A stretch of 64,000 nt of DNA, from contig NZ_JAMOFV010000006.1 in assembly GCF_023656515.1 (NCBI RefSeq), positions 934,336-998,335 of the forward strand. Direction: 5' to 3'. The translations under genes and the position numbers were made by a program. The notes under the pieces were generated by a model. That model saw nothing but the letters and a program-made list of their open reading frames with translations. It was not told where the DNA came from and did not search any database. Shown here piece after piece: positions 26,298 through 34,668 of this stretch. Source of the DNA: Clostridium swellfunianum. GTDB taxonomy: Bacteria; Bacillota; Clostridia; Clostridiales; Clostridiaceae. The stretch's first letter is position 1. The number at the start of each line of letters is the position of its first letter.

Positions 26298-26332
26298 AAG
26301 GACACTTTTTTTACAAATGGTGTTCTTTTTTT
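26298..26332 (+). terminator. terminator after the second AraC gene
   Basis: An 8-bp stem (AAGGACAC / GTGTTCTT, one G-U pair) followed by seven T residues. Confidence 0.7.
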
Positions 26333-26390
26333 ATATCCCTTATCACTATAAAATGTTGATATAGGGCAAGCTTTGGAAAGGGGAAGAGCA

Positions 26391-27788
26391 ATGAATAATT
26401 ATTATTTAGCCATAGACATTGGAGCATCCAGTGGAAGACATATACTTGGATATATTAAAGATGGAAAAATAATTCTAGAAGAAATATATCGATTTGAAAA
26501 CACAATGGAGATGAAAAACCATGAACTCTGCTGGAATTTAGATAAGCTATTTTACGAAATAAAAGCTGGAATGAAGAAGTGTAAAGACATTGGAAAGGTT
26601 CCAAGAAGCGCTTCAATAGATACATGGGCTGTTGACTTTGTACTTCTTGATGAAAATGATAACATATTAGGAAATACTGCAGCATATAGAGACAGCAGAA
26701 CAAAAGGTATGGATGAAAAAGTATATTCAATTATATCAGAAGAAAGCCTTTATGAAAGAACAGGTATACAGAAGCAGATTTTTAATACAATCTATCAATT
26801 GATGGCTGTTAAGGAAAAACATCCTAAATATATAAAGAAGGCTAAAAGCATGCTAATGATTCCTGACTATTTCCATTACCTGTTAAGTGGAGTTAAGAAA
26901 ACAGAATATACTAATGCTACTACTACCCAGCTTGTTAGCCCAGAAACAAAGGATTGGGACAGAGAACTAATAGAACAGTTAGGATTTCCACAGGAAATTT
27001 TTCTAGATATAGTTACACCAGGTACAGTTCTTGGAGGACTTACTAAGGAAATTCAGAAGGAAATAGGCTATGATTGTCAGATTGTTATGCCTGCAACTCA
27101 TGATACTGGTTCCGCGATAATAGCAGTACCCTCAAATAAGGAAGACACTTTATATATTAGTTCAGGAACCTGGTCCCTTATGGGAATAGAGAGAGCTAAA
27201 GCAGATTGTTCCCTAAAAAGCATGGTGCTCAACTTTACAAATGAAGGCGGCTATGACTACAGATTCAGATACTTGAAAAACATAATGGGGCTTTGGATGA
27301 TTCAGTGTGCAAGAAAAGAATTTAGTACAATGCATTCGTTTGCTGAGCTATGTGATATGGCGTCAAAAGAAAGTATAAGCACTATAGTAGACTGTAACAA
27401 CAGCGGGTTTTTAGCACCAGAAAGTATGCTTAATGAAATAAAGAAATATTGCAGAGAAACAAAACAGCAGGAGCCAGTTACTGATGGAGAGTTTGCTGCG
27501 GTAATCTATAACAGCTTGGCTTTATGCTATGGAAATACAATTAAAGAAATAGAAGAACTTACTGGCTTAAGTTATGACCAGATTTATGTTGTAGGGGGAG
27601 GAGCCAATGCAGAATACCTTAATCAGCTTACAGCAAAATATACTGGAAGAAAGGTTGCTGCAGGTCCTGTAGAGGCTACGGCTGTAGGAAATTTAGCAAT
27701 TCAAATGATGATGAATGATGATCTGACTGATTTACAGGAGGCAAGAAACTGTATATATAAATCCTTTGAAATAAAAATATATAAATAG
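26391..27788 (+). CDS. rhaB: L-rhamnulokinase
   Basis: A 465-residue FGGY-family kinase that phosphorylates L-rhamnulose at O-1. The ATP-site motif (LAIDIGASSGRH), SIDTWAVDF with the catalytic-base region, the FGGY-like PATHDTGSAI and the C-terminal adenosine motif (YVVGGGANAEYLNQLTA) are visible. ATG 26391 follows AAAGGGG; a TTG 18 bases upstream lacks a site. It is 14 bases from rhaA. It may also phosphorylate the product of the isomerase at 5704. Confidence 0.95.
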   Translation: MNNYYLAIDIGASSGRHILGYIKDGKIILEEIYRFENTMEMKNHELCWNLDKLFYEIKAGMKKCKDIGKVPRSASIDTWAVDFVLLDENDNILGNTAAYRDSRTKGMDEKVYSIISEESLYERTGIQKQIFNTIYQLMAVKEKHPKYIKKAKSMLMIPDYFHYLLSGVKKTEYTNATTTQLVSPETKDWDRELIEQLGFPQEIFLDIVTPGTVLGGLTKEIQKEIGYDCQIVMPATHDTGSAIIAVPSNKEDTLYISSGTWSLMGIERAKADCSLKSMVLNFTNEGGYDYRFRYLKNIMGLWMIQCARKEFSTMHSFAELCDMASKESISTIVDCNNSGFLAPESMLNEIKKYCRETKQQEPVTDGEFAAVIYNSLALCYGNTIKEIEELTGLSYDQIYVVGGGANAEYLNQLTAKYTGRKVAAGPVEATAVGNLAIQMMMNDDLTDLQEARNCIYKSFEIKIYK

Positions 27789-27802
27789 CAGGAGGAAATA
27801 CT

Positions 27803-29053
27803 ATGACAATTAAGGAACGTTATGAATCCGTAAAAGAAATATATAAAAGAGTAGGTGTAGATACAGATGCAGCTATAGAAACACTTAAACAAATACCTAT
27901 CTCTATGCACTGCTGGCAGGGAGATGATGTATCAGGCTTTGAAGGAGCTTCAAGCTTATCAGGAGGAATTCAGGCAACAGGCACCTATCCTGGAAAAGCC
28001 AGAAATCCAGAAGAATTAATGACAGATATTGATAAGGCTTTAAGTCTTATACCAGGAGGTCACAGAATAAATTTACATGCAAGCTATGCAATATTTGGAG
28101 AAAATGAGCAGGTAGATCGTGATAAGCTTGAGCCAAAGCACTTTAAAAAGTGGGTTGAATTTGCAAAGGAAAGAAAGCTTGGAATAGATTTTAACCCAAC
28201 TTATTTTTCTCACACTAAGGCTTCAAATGCGACTCTATCAAGTGAGGATGAAGAAATAAGGAGTTTCTGGATTGAGCATGGAAAGTGCTGTCTTCGTATA
28301 GCTGAATATTTTGCAACAGAGCTCCACACACCATGTACTCTAAACATTTGGATACCAGATGGTTTTAAAGATATACCAGCAGATAGAATGGCACCAAGAG
28401 CAAGACTAAAAGATTCTTTAGATCAGATTCTTTCTATTCCTTATGACAAGAGTAAGGTTTATGTAGCAGTAGAATCAAAGGTTTTTGGAATTGGTGTTGA
28501 AAGTTATACTGTAGGTTCTCATGAATTCTACATGAATTATGCAGCTAAAAAGGACTTGCTTTGTTTATTGGACAATGGGCATTATCATACAACAGAATCT
28601 GTGGCAGATAAAATCTCCTCCATGCTGCTGTTTTCTGATAAAGTTGCTCTTCATGTAACAAGATCAGTGCGTTGGGACAGCGACCATGTAGTTTTATTTG
28701 ATGAAGAGACAAAGGAAATTGCAAAGGAAATTATTAGAAATGGCTCAGATAGAGTTATATTGGCACTTGATTTCTTTGATGCAAGCATAAACAGAATTTC
28801 AGCTTGGGTGGTTGGTATGAGAAATATGCAAAAGGCACTTTTAAATGCACTTTTACTTCCAGAAGAAAAATTAACTGAGCTTCAAAACACAAGAAAATTT
28901 ACAGAACTTATGATGCTTCAAGAGGAATTAAAATTATATCCTATAGGAGATGTATGGAATTACTTCTGCGAAATAAACGGAGTGTTGCAAAAGGAAGATT
29001 GGTTTAAAGAAGTAAAGAAATACGAGAAAGAAGTTTTAAGTAAGAGAAACTAA
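27803..29053 (+). CDS. rhaA: L-rhamnose isomerase
   Basis: A 416-residue metal-dependent isomerase converting L-rhamnose to L-rhamnulose. It has the family length and conserved segments (MHCWQGDDVSGFEG near the N-terminus, HASYAIFGE, VESKVFGIGVESYTVGSHEF, LDNGHYHTTE, LHVTRSVRWDSDHVV) that carry the metal-binding Glu, Asp and His residues. AGGAGG precedes the start. It lies between rhaB and rhaD. Confidence 0.97.
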   Translation: MTIKERYESVKEIYKRVGVDTDAAIETLKQIPISMHCWQGDDVSGFEGASSLSGGIQATGTYPGKARNPEELMTDIDKALSLIPGGHRINLHASYAIFGENEQVDRDKLEPKHFKKWVEFAKERKLGIDFNPTYFSHTKASNATLSSEDEEIRSFWIEHGKCCLRIAEYFATELHTPCTLNIWIPDGFKDIPADRMAPRARLKDSLDQILSIPYDKSKVYVAVESKVFGIGVESYTVGSHEFYMNYAAKKDLLCLLDNGHYHTTESVADKISSMLLFSDKVALHVTRSVRWDSDHVVLFDEETKEIAKEIIRNGSDRVILALDFFDASINRISAWVVGMRNMQKALLNALLLPEEKLTELQNTRKFTELMMLQEELKLYPIGDVWNYFCEINGVLQKEDWFKEVKKYEKEVLSKRN

Positions 29054-29076
29054 TTATAGAAAGTGAGGGTTTATAA

Positions 29077-29904
29077 ATGAGAGTACTAGATTCAGAATTT
29101 GTACAAGGCTTTATTCGTATGGCAAATGATGGATGGGAGCAAGGTTGGCATGAAAGAAACGGTGGAAACTTAACTTATAGAATAAAGAAGGAAGAAGTTG
29201 AAAGTGTTGCTGAAGCTTTAAATAAAGAGGGTGAATGGGAGGCTATAGGTACCAGTGTACCAAAGCTTGAAGGGGAGTATTTCCTAGTAACAGGCAGCGG
29301 CAAATTTTTTAGAAATATAATTATAAAGCCTGAAGATTCTATGGCAATAATAGAACTAGATGATAAAGGTGAAAATTACAGAATCTGCTGGGGGCTTGTA
29401 AATGGCGGACGACCAACCAGCGAGCTCACTTCTCATCTTATGAATCATGAAGTAAAAATGATATCATCAGGTGGAAAGCATAGAGTAATATATCACGCTC
29501 ATACAACAAATGTAATTGCTCTAACCTTTATACTTCCTTTAGAGGATAAAGTTTTTACTCGCGAATTGTGGGAAATGGCTACGGAATGTCCTGTTGTATT
29601 TCCAGACGGTATAGGCATAGTACCTTGGATGGTTCCAGGAGGACGTGATATTGCAGTAGCTACCAGCGAACTAATGAAAGAGTATGATGTTGCAGTATGG
29701 GCTCATCATGGCATGTTCTGCTCTGGTGAAGATTTTGATTTTACTTTTGGACTTATGCATACAGTTGAGAAATCAGCTGAAATTATTATAAAAATGCTAT
29801 CAATGAGACCTGACAAATTACAAACTATTACACCACAAAATTTTAGAGATTTGGGAAGAGACTTTAAGGTAACACTTCCTGAGAAATTTTTGTATGAGAA
29901 ATAA
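29077..29904 (+). CDS. rhaD: L-rhamnulose-1-phosphate aldolase
   Basis: A 275-residue class II aldolase that cleaves L-rhamnulose 1-phosphate to dihydroxyacetone phosphate and L-lactaldehyde. Zinc ligands are seen in VIYHAHTTN (two His) and VWAHHGMF, and the catalytic Glu lies in RPTSELTSHL. It is last in the rhaBAD operon. No lactaldehyde reductase or dehydrogenase is present in the window, so lactaldehyde is handled elsewhere. Confidence 0.96.
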   Translation: MRVLDSEFVQGFIRMANDGWEQGWHERNGGNLTYRIKKEEVESVAEALNKEGEWEAIGTSVPKLEGEYFLVTGSGKFFRNIIIKPEDSMAIIELDDKGENYRICWGLVNGGRPTSELTSHLMNHEVKMISSGGKHRVIYHAHTTNVIALTFILPLEDKVFTRELWEMATECPVVFPDGIGIVPWMVPGGRDIAVATSELMKEYDVAVWAHHGMFCSGEDFDFTFGLMHTVEKSAEIIIKMLSMRPDKLQTITPQNFRDLGRDFKVTLPEKFLYEK

Positions 29905-29914
29905 TATTCGGGGT

Positions 29915-29942
29915 AACCCAAAAAGTATTACATGTTTGGGTT
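29915..29942 (+). terminator. hairpin after rhaD
   Basis: A perfect 8-bp stem (AACCCAAA / TTTGGGTT) but no T-tract, so termination is uncertain. Confidence 0.45.
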
Positions 29943-30335
29943 TCTAAGGCAGCTAAAGTTCTAGGTAAACAAGAAATATAAAGAGAATATTTCAACCTGA
30001 CAGAGGAAGTAAGACAAGCAATACTAAGAGTATTTTACATCTAACGGTAGAAGTGCTGTTAATACACAGACTGCTATGATTGTGGCTATGAATATGGTTC
30101 CATAGGAGAATGGATGTACAGGAACATGTGTGGTATAAATCCTGTATAAGATATACCTGGGTTTAGAAATCAAAATTATCGCCAAAACCACATGGAAGCT
30201 TAGCGTTTGCAAAGGCAATATTCAATTTTCTTTGTAGAACTTTTAAAAATGGATGAAAACTGAAAAACTTTGACTGTGAATTAAGAAAGAAATCAGTAAG
30301 TATTTCATAAAAATAGGAAATAAAGAACACCTTAC
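29943..30335. other. degenerate region at the island's right border
   Basis: About 390 bases with no intact gene. Plus-strand codons 29926-30042 give a protein-like stretch interrupted by TAA (REYFNLTEEVRQAILRVFYI before a second stop). Minus-strand 30024-30150 encodes a hydrophobic tail (FIATIIAVCVLTALLPLDV and a stop) that looks like a piece of a membrane protein. I could not identify either. They are consistent with decayed gene remains. Confidence 0.35.
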
Positions 30336-30366
30336 AAATGGCATACCGAACTCGGTATGCCATTTT
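30336..30366. terminator. hairpin, probably bidirectional, near the SsuA-like gene end
   Basis: A perfect 14-bp inverted repeat (30336-30349 / 30352-30365), ending TTTT on the plus strand, three bases beyond the stop of the minus-strand gene. Confidence 0.7.
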
Positions 30367-30368
30367 AT

Positions 30369-30452
30369 TTATTTCACATCTTTTATAGCTTTCTCAGCAA
30401 AACTGTTATTTACTATCTTGCTGTAAGGTGGTCTTTCAGTTATCAAGTCAGC
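30369..30452 (-). repeat. right copy of the 84-bp direct repeat bracketing the island
   Basis: The 3' end of the intact SsuA-like gene. It matches the fragment at 4487-4570 at 77 of 84 positions in the same orientation. Confidence 0.85.
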
Positions 30453-31391
30453 TTTGTAGGATTGGATAATATCCATAAGTCTTGTCATATCTGATTCTTT
30501 TAACACTAGATTAGGAGCATAAGCTTCAATAGCCTTATAGTTCTTAATAACACTAACTATAACTTCTTCATCTGTGCCAGGGAAGAAGGACTTAATGGAT
30601 TTAGCTACATCTGCTTCTGTATTCTTTTGAACCCATAACTGTCCCTTATAGATAGCTCTTGTGAACTTCTCTATGACTTGAGGATTCTTTTCAATATATG
30701 ATTTTGTTGCATAGAAACATGTGTAAGGTATAGTACCTGCTTCAGCACCAACAGAAGCCACAACATAACCAGTATTATCTTTTCTCAGTAAACTTGCGTT
30801 AGGCTCGAACAAAGCTGCATATTGAGCTGTTCCGCCTTTGAAGGCTCCAGTAACTGCTGCAAATGCGATGTTTGTTATCATGTCCAAATCCTTGTTTGGA
30901 TCAATTCCCTTATTTTTCAAAACATATTCAAGTGCCATTTGAGGGACTCCACCAGGTCTTCCGCCTAGAAGTTTTTTACCTCTTAAGGTTTCCCAATTAA
31001 AGTTCTTTTCATCCTGCCTAGAAACTATGAAGGAACCATCCTTTTGAGTAAGCTGTCCAAATACTACAGGATAATCCTCACGTTTTTGATTGTAGATATA
31101 AATTACCTGCTCAGGCCCTGAAAAACCAATATCAACATTGCCGCTTAAAACCTGCTGCATTGTCTTATCTGCGCCTTCTCCAGTTGTGAGGTCGATTTCG
31201 ATTCCTTCTTCTTTAAAGAAACCTTCGCTAATTGCTGCATACATAGGAGCATAGAAAATGGAACGGGTAACTTCGTTTAGTCTTACTTTAACAGTAGTTT
31301 GGGAACTCTTACTGGTGCAGCCGCTAAACAAGGTTGCTATAAGTATAAAGGAAAAAATTAAAGAAAATAAAGTGAGCTGTTTTTTTCTCAT
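30369..31391 (-). CDS. SsuA/NMT1-type ABC substrate-binding lipoprotein
   Basis: A 340-residue binding protein of the SsuA/THI5-like group (sulfonate, taurine or pyrimidine-precursor uptake). The start is taken at 31391, where GGAGG stands just upstream of MRKKQLTLFSLIF; codons to 31421 have no site. The lipobox is TLFSGC. Family features include an early VRLNEVTRSIFYAPMYAA and GEGADKTMQQVLSGNVDIGFSGPEQ. No permease or ATPase gene is beside it, which is unusual; the hydrophobic remnant at 30024-30150 could be a trace of one. The ligand is unknown. Confidence 0.88.
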   Translation of the reverse strand: MRKKQLTLFSLIFSFILIATLFSGCTSKSSQTTVKVRLNEVTRSIFYAPMYAAISEGFFKEEGIEIDLTTGEGADKTMQQVLSGNVDIGFSGPEQVIYIYNQKREDYPVVFGQLTQKDGSFIVSRQDEKNFNWETLRGKKLLGGRPGGVPQMALEYVLKNKGIDPNKDLDMITNIAFAAVTGAFKGGTAQYAALFEPNASLLRKDNTGYVVASVGAEAGTIPYTCFYATKSYIEKNPQVIEKFTRAIYKGQLWVQKNTEADVAKSIKSFFPGTDEEVIVSVIKNYKAIEAYAPNLVLKESDMTRLMDIIQSYKADLITERPPYSKIVNNSFAEKAIKDVK

Positions 31392-31665
31392 ATGAAAACC
31401 TCCAATAAAAAATATGAACATACTTTATAGTATGATTTGGAGGTGAATTTTGCTAATAATTATTAGTAGTTCGCTTATTTATAATTTATTGATCACGAAC
31501 AATACTTCCATAATCATTAGCTTAGAACCTAAGGTAAAAAATATAGATTAACTTTGAATAAAAGAGCATCCAGCTTAAACTTGACGATTTTTCAATGAGG
31601 TTAATATAGCAGCTTCAGTAGATCCTGTGAATTTATAAAAATACTAGTGTATTAATAAAACTTTT

Positions 31666-31969
31666 AAGTGTATCAGAAAAAGAGCATAGGATAGAATTCC
31701 ACAATACTATGAGTATTAAAATAATCATACACGCAGGATGCTGTGAAAAGAATAGCTTTGTTCATAAGCGCCTTTAGGGTGTAAACTTGAAAGGATACTG
31801 ATTAAAGGTGTTATGTATTTAAAAATATAATAAAACTTACCTATAAAGGAAACTATATATTTAAAGATTCTTTAAATATTATGCCAAATGAAGAAGAAAC
31901 TCGTTATATTGTAGAAATATCAGAATAAGTATATCAAAATGGTTTGAAACAAGAATAAAAGTGTATCAA
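31666..31969 (+). promoter_or_regulatory. candidate activator sites upstream of the sigma-54 promoter
   Basis: AAGTGTATCA occurs at 31666-31675 and 31959-31968, and a one-base variant AAGTATATCA at 31927-31936, which is 32 bp (three turns) from the last. The octamer TGTATCAA/TTGATACA also lies at 32099-32106 and three times at 36349-36380, at the promoter of the LevR-type gene. Sites 110-430 bp upstream of a sigma-54 promoter are where enhancer binding is expected. Confidence 0.45.
31806..31928 (+). other. possible coding remnant
   Basis: A 40-codon frame without a start, ending KDSLNIMPNEEETRYIVEIS-E and a stop. It reads like the end of a beta-sandwich domain, with the composition of a real protein. 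No homologue was recognised, and in DNA this AT-rich it may be chance. Confidence 0.25.
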
Positions 31970-32076
31970 AGTTCATAGAAAGCGTATTAAAGAAAAAGAT
32001 TACAATAACTAAAATTAAATGTTAAACCATTGGTACATATAGCCTTAAGCAATTTAAGAGTATTTAATACACTTTA

Positions 32077-32093
32077 TTGGCATGACATTTGCT
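32077..32093 (+). promoter_or_regulatory. sigma-54 (-24/-12) promoter of the mannose-PTS operon
   Basis: TTGGCATGACATTTGCT matches the consensus YTGGCACGRNNNTTGCW at all fixed positions but one, with GG and GC correctly spaced. Transcription should start near 32104. The LevR-type sigma-54 activator downstream of the operon makes the assignment coherent. Confidence 0.88.
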
Positions 32094-32216
32094 ATTAATT
32101 GATACATAGAAGTTTTTAAGTGTTGAAGAACTTTTAAATATAGCTAAAGCAGCGCTAGTCAAGGGATAAACTCGCCAAAAAAACTTTATTACAAAGTGAA
32201 GAGGATGATTTATAAA

Positions 32217-32711
32217 ATGAAAATTGTTTTAGCAAGAATTGATGACAGATTAATACACGGACAGGTAGCAACAGTTTGGTCAAAAGAAACAAAATGTAAC
32301 AGAATAATAGTATGCAATGACAATGCCGCTAATGATTCTCTTAGAAAAATACTTTTAGTTCAAGTTGCCCCACCTGGAATTAAAGTAAGCGTAGTAGAGA
32401 TTGAAAAGGCAATAAGAGCATACAAAAATCCTATGTATGAAAATGACAGAGTTTTGTTTTTATTCACTAATCCAACAGACGTAGTTAAAATGGTTGAAGG
32501 CGGAGTAGACATAAAGAGTGTGAATATAGGGGGCATGTCTTTCAAAGAAGGAAAGACAATGTTGACAAACTTTATTTCAGTAGATGATGAAGACATTAAA
32601 ATGTTTCTTAAGCTAAAAGAACTTGATGTGGAATTAGAAGTTCGAAAAGTTCCCGCTGATCGAAAACATAATCTGTTTGAGTTAATTCAGAAAAAAAATC
32701 ACAATCATTAA
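32217..32711 (+). CDS. PTS mannose/sorbose-family EIIB
   Basis: A 164-residue phosphocarrier of the mannose PTS family with the canonical opening KIVLARIDDRLIHGQVATVW, where the His is the phosphorylation site. ATG 32217 is chosen because it gives this opening; GTG 32196 is possible. It is an extra EIIB, since the next gene already encodes fused EIIA-EIIB. It is first in the sigma-54 operon and ends in a His/Asn tail. Confidence 0.9.
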   Translation: MKIVLARIDDRLIHGQVATVWSKETKCNRIIVCNDNAANDSLRKILLVQVAPPGIKVSVVEIEKAIRAYKNPMYENDRVLFLFTNPTDVVKMVEGGVDIKSVNIGGMSFKEGKTMLTNFISVDDEDIKMFLKLKELDVELEVRKVPADRKHNLFELIQKKNHNH

Positions 32712-32767
32712 TTTTGGTTACAGGTTCCTTAGAACTTATTTATAAATTTTACTGTAACATATGAAAA

Positions 32768-32827
32768 ATAGGAGCATAGAGATTAATAAGCTTTATGCAC
32801 CTAATAGGAATACGAGGAGGTATAAAG
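32768..32827 (+). repeat. leader hairpin repeat before the EIIAB gene
   Basis: A 44-base copy (32768-32811) of the 45-base unit found in tandem at 36409-36551, followed by a truncated second copy that supplies the ribosome-binding site (GAGGAGG) of the EIIAB gene. The unit folds as a hairpin around GATTAATAAG with one mismatch. Confidence 0.7.
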
Positions 32828-33805
32828 ATGGTAGGAATTATTCTTGCTAGTCACGGAGAATTCGCTAAAGGCATCTTGCAATCCGGTACGATGATCTTCG
32901 GAGAACAAGAAAACGTGCAAGCTGTTACGTTGCTGCCTAGTGAAGGTCCTGATGATTATAAAGCAAAATTGAAAGATGCAATTGCATCCTTTGAAAGCCA
33001 AGATGAGGTTTTATTTTTAGTTGATCTTTGGGGCGGTACACCATTTAACCAAGCCAGCAGTCTATTTGAAGAACACAAAGATAAATGGGCAATCGTAGCC
33101 GGCATGAATCTGCCAATGGTGCTTGAAGCTTTTGGATCACGTTTTTCAATGGAATCCGCACAGGAAATTGCAGCTAATATATTAAAAACATCAAGAGAAG
33201 GAGTTCAAGTTAAGCCTGAAGAACTGGAACCAGCAGATAAATCTAAATCGTTAGAAGCTTCGGCAGTTAAGTTCAATGCAGGTGCACCTGGATCCTTCGA
33301 ATATGTTTTAGCTCGTATTGATTCTCGCTTGCTTCATGGGCAGGTTGCAACTGCTTGGACAAAAACTGTACAACCAACAAGAATTATTGTTGTGTCAGAC
33401 TCAGTAGCTAAAGATGAGCTTCGTAAGAAACTTATACAGCAGGCTGCTCCTCCAGGAGTTAAAGCTCATGTTGTTCCAATTGATCATATGATTAAACTTG
33501 CAAAAGATAAAGAGCATTTTGGTGGACAACGTGCAATGCTACTTTTTGAAAATCCACAAGATTTACTTAGAGCGGTAGAAGGAGGAGTACCACTAAAGAC
33601 AATTAATGTTGGTTCTATGGCTCACTCTATAGGTAAAGTGCAACCAAACAAAGTTCTTGCTTTTAATCAAAATGATATAGATACTTTTAATAAGCTAAAA
33701 CAGGCAGGACTTAATTTTGATGTTCGTAAAGTTCCGAATGATTCAAAAGGAAATATGGAAGAAATCCTTAAAAAAGCACAAGAGGAATTAAACAAAGTAA
33801 AATAA
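32828..33805 (+). CDS. manX: PTS mannose-family EIIAB (ManX/MptA-like)
   Basis: A 325-residue fusion. The EIIA domain (about 1-130) begins MVGIILASHGEFAKGI with the active-site His in ASHGE, then a linker (about 135-160) and an EIIB domain (about 162-325) with FEYVLARIDSRLLHGQVATAW and its active-site His. ATG 32828 follows GAGGAGG by seven bases; upstream in-frame ATG 32795 lies inside the leader repeat. The fusion matches ManX/ManL/MptA and carries phosphate from HPr to the EIIC/EIID pair. Confidence 0.94.
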   Translation: MVGIILASHGEFAKGILQSGTMIFGEQENVQAVTLLPSEGPDDYKAKLKDAIASFESQDEVLFLVDLWGGTPFNQASSLFEEHKDKWAIVAGMNLPMVLEAFGSRFSMESAQEIAANILKTSREGVQVKPEELEPADKSKSLEASAVKFNAGAPGSFEYVLARIDSRLLHGQVATAWTKTVQPTRIIVVSDSVAKDELRKKLIQQAAPPGVKAHVVPIDHMIKLAKDKEHFGGQRAMLLFENPQDLLRAVEGGVPLKTINVGSMAHSIGKVQPNKVLAFNQNDIDTFNKLKQAGLNFDVRKVPNDSKGNMEEILKKAQEELNKVK

Positions 33806-33842
33806 TCTAACTATTTTAGATAAATAAGGAGGTTCAATAATC

Positions 33843-34649
33843 GTGACTCTAAGTATAATTCAAATAATGTTAGTCATAATTATAGCATTTCTGGCTGGTG
33901 TGGAAGGTATCCTGGATGAATTTCAATTTCACCAACCAATAGTTGCCTGTACTCTAATCGGATTAGTTACTGGTAACTTAGTACCGTGCCTAATTTTAGG
34001 TGGTACTCTTCAAATGATTGCCTTAGGCTGGGCAAATATAGGTGCTGCCGTAGCACCTGATGCAGCCTTAGCATCTGTTGCATCCGCAATCATTCTGGTT
34101 CTTAGCGGACAGGGTGAAGCAGGCGTTTCTTCCGCTATAGCTATTGCTGTTCCACTTGCAGTTGCAGGATTATTATTAACAATTATTGTTCGTACTATTG
34201 CTACTGCCTTTGTACATTTTATGGATGCTGCGGCTAAAGAGGGAAATTTCAGAACAGTTGAAGCATGGCAAATTGCTGCTATTTGTATGCAAGGTGTACG
34301 TATTGCAATTCCAGCAGGCCTTATAATAGCAATTGGTGCTAATCCAATTCGTGCATTACTTGAAGCCATGCCAACTTGGTTAACAGGAGGACTCGCAATC
34401 GGTGGTGGAATGGTTGTAGCTGTTGGTTATGCAATGGTAATAAACATGATGGCTACCAGAGAGGTATGGCCGTTCTTTGCAATTGGTTTTGTATTAGCAA
34501 CTGTTTCACAAATTACTCTTATTGGACTAGGTGCAATTGGTGTAGCTTTAGCTCTTCTTTACATTTCGCTTAGTAAACAAGGCGGTTCAGGTAATGGCGG
34601 AAACTCAAATACTGGTGATCCATTAGGTGATCTTATAGATAGTTACTAA
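33843..34649 (+). CDS. manY: PTS mannose-family EIIC
   Basis: A 268-residue membrane subunit of the sugar channel with multiple hydrophobic segments and typical family sequences (AFLAGVEGILDEFQFHQPIV, GNLVPCLILGGTLQMIALGWANIGAAVAPD). GTG start ten bases after AAGGAGG. It is followed by EIID after 19 bases. Confidence 0.95.
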   Translation: MTLSIIQIMLVIIIAFLAGVEGILDEFQFHQPIVACTLIGLVTGNLVPCLILGGTLQMIALGWANIGAAVAPDAALASVASAIILVLSGQGEAGVSSAIAIAVPLAVAGLLLTIIVRTIATAFVHFMDAAAKEGNFRTVEAWQIAAICMQGVRIAIPAGLIIAIGANPIRALLEAMPTWLTGGLAIGGGMVVAVGYAMVINMMATREVWPFFAIGFVLATVSQITLIGLGAIGVALALLYISLSKQGGSGNGGNSNTGDPLGDLIDSY

Positions 34650-34668
34650 GAAGGGGGAGAGCAGGAAA

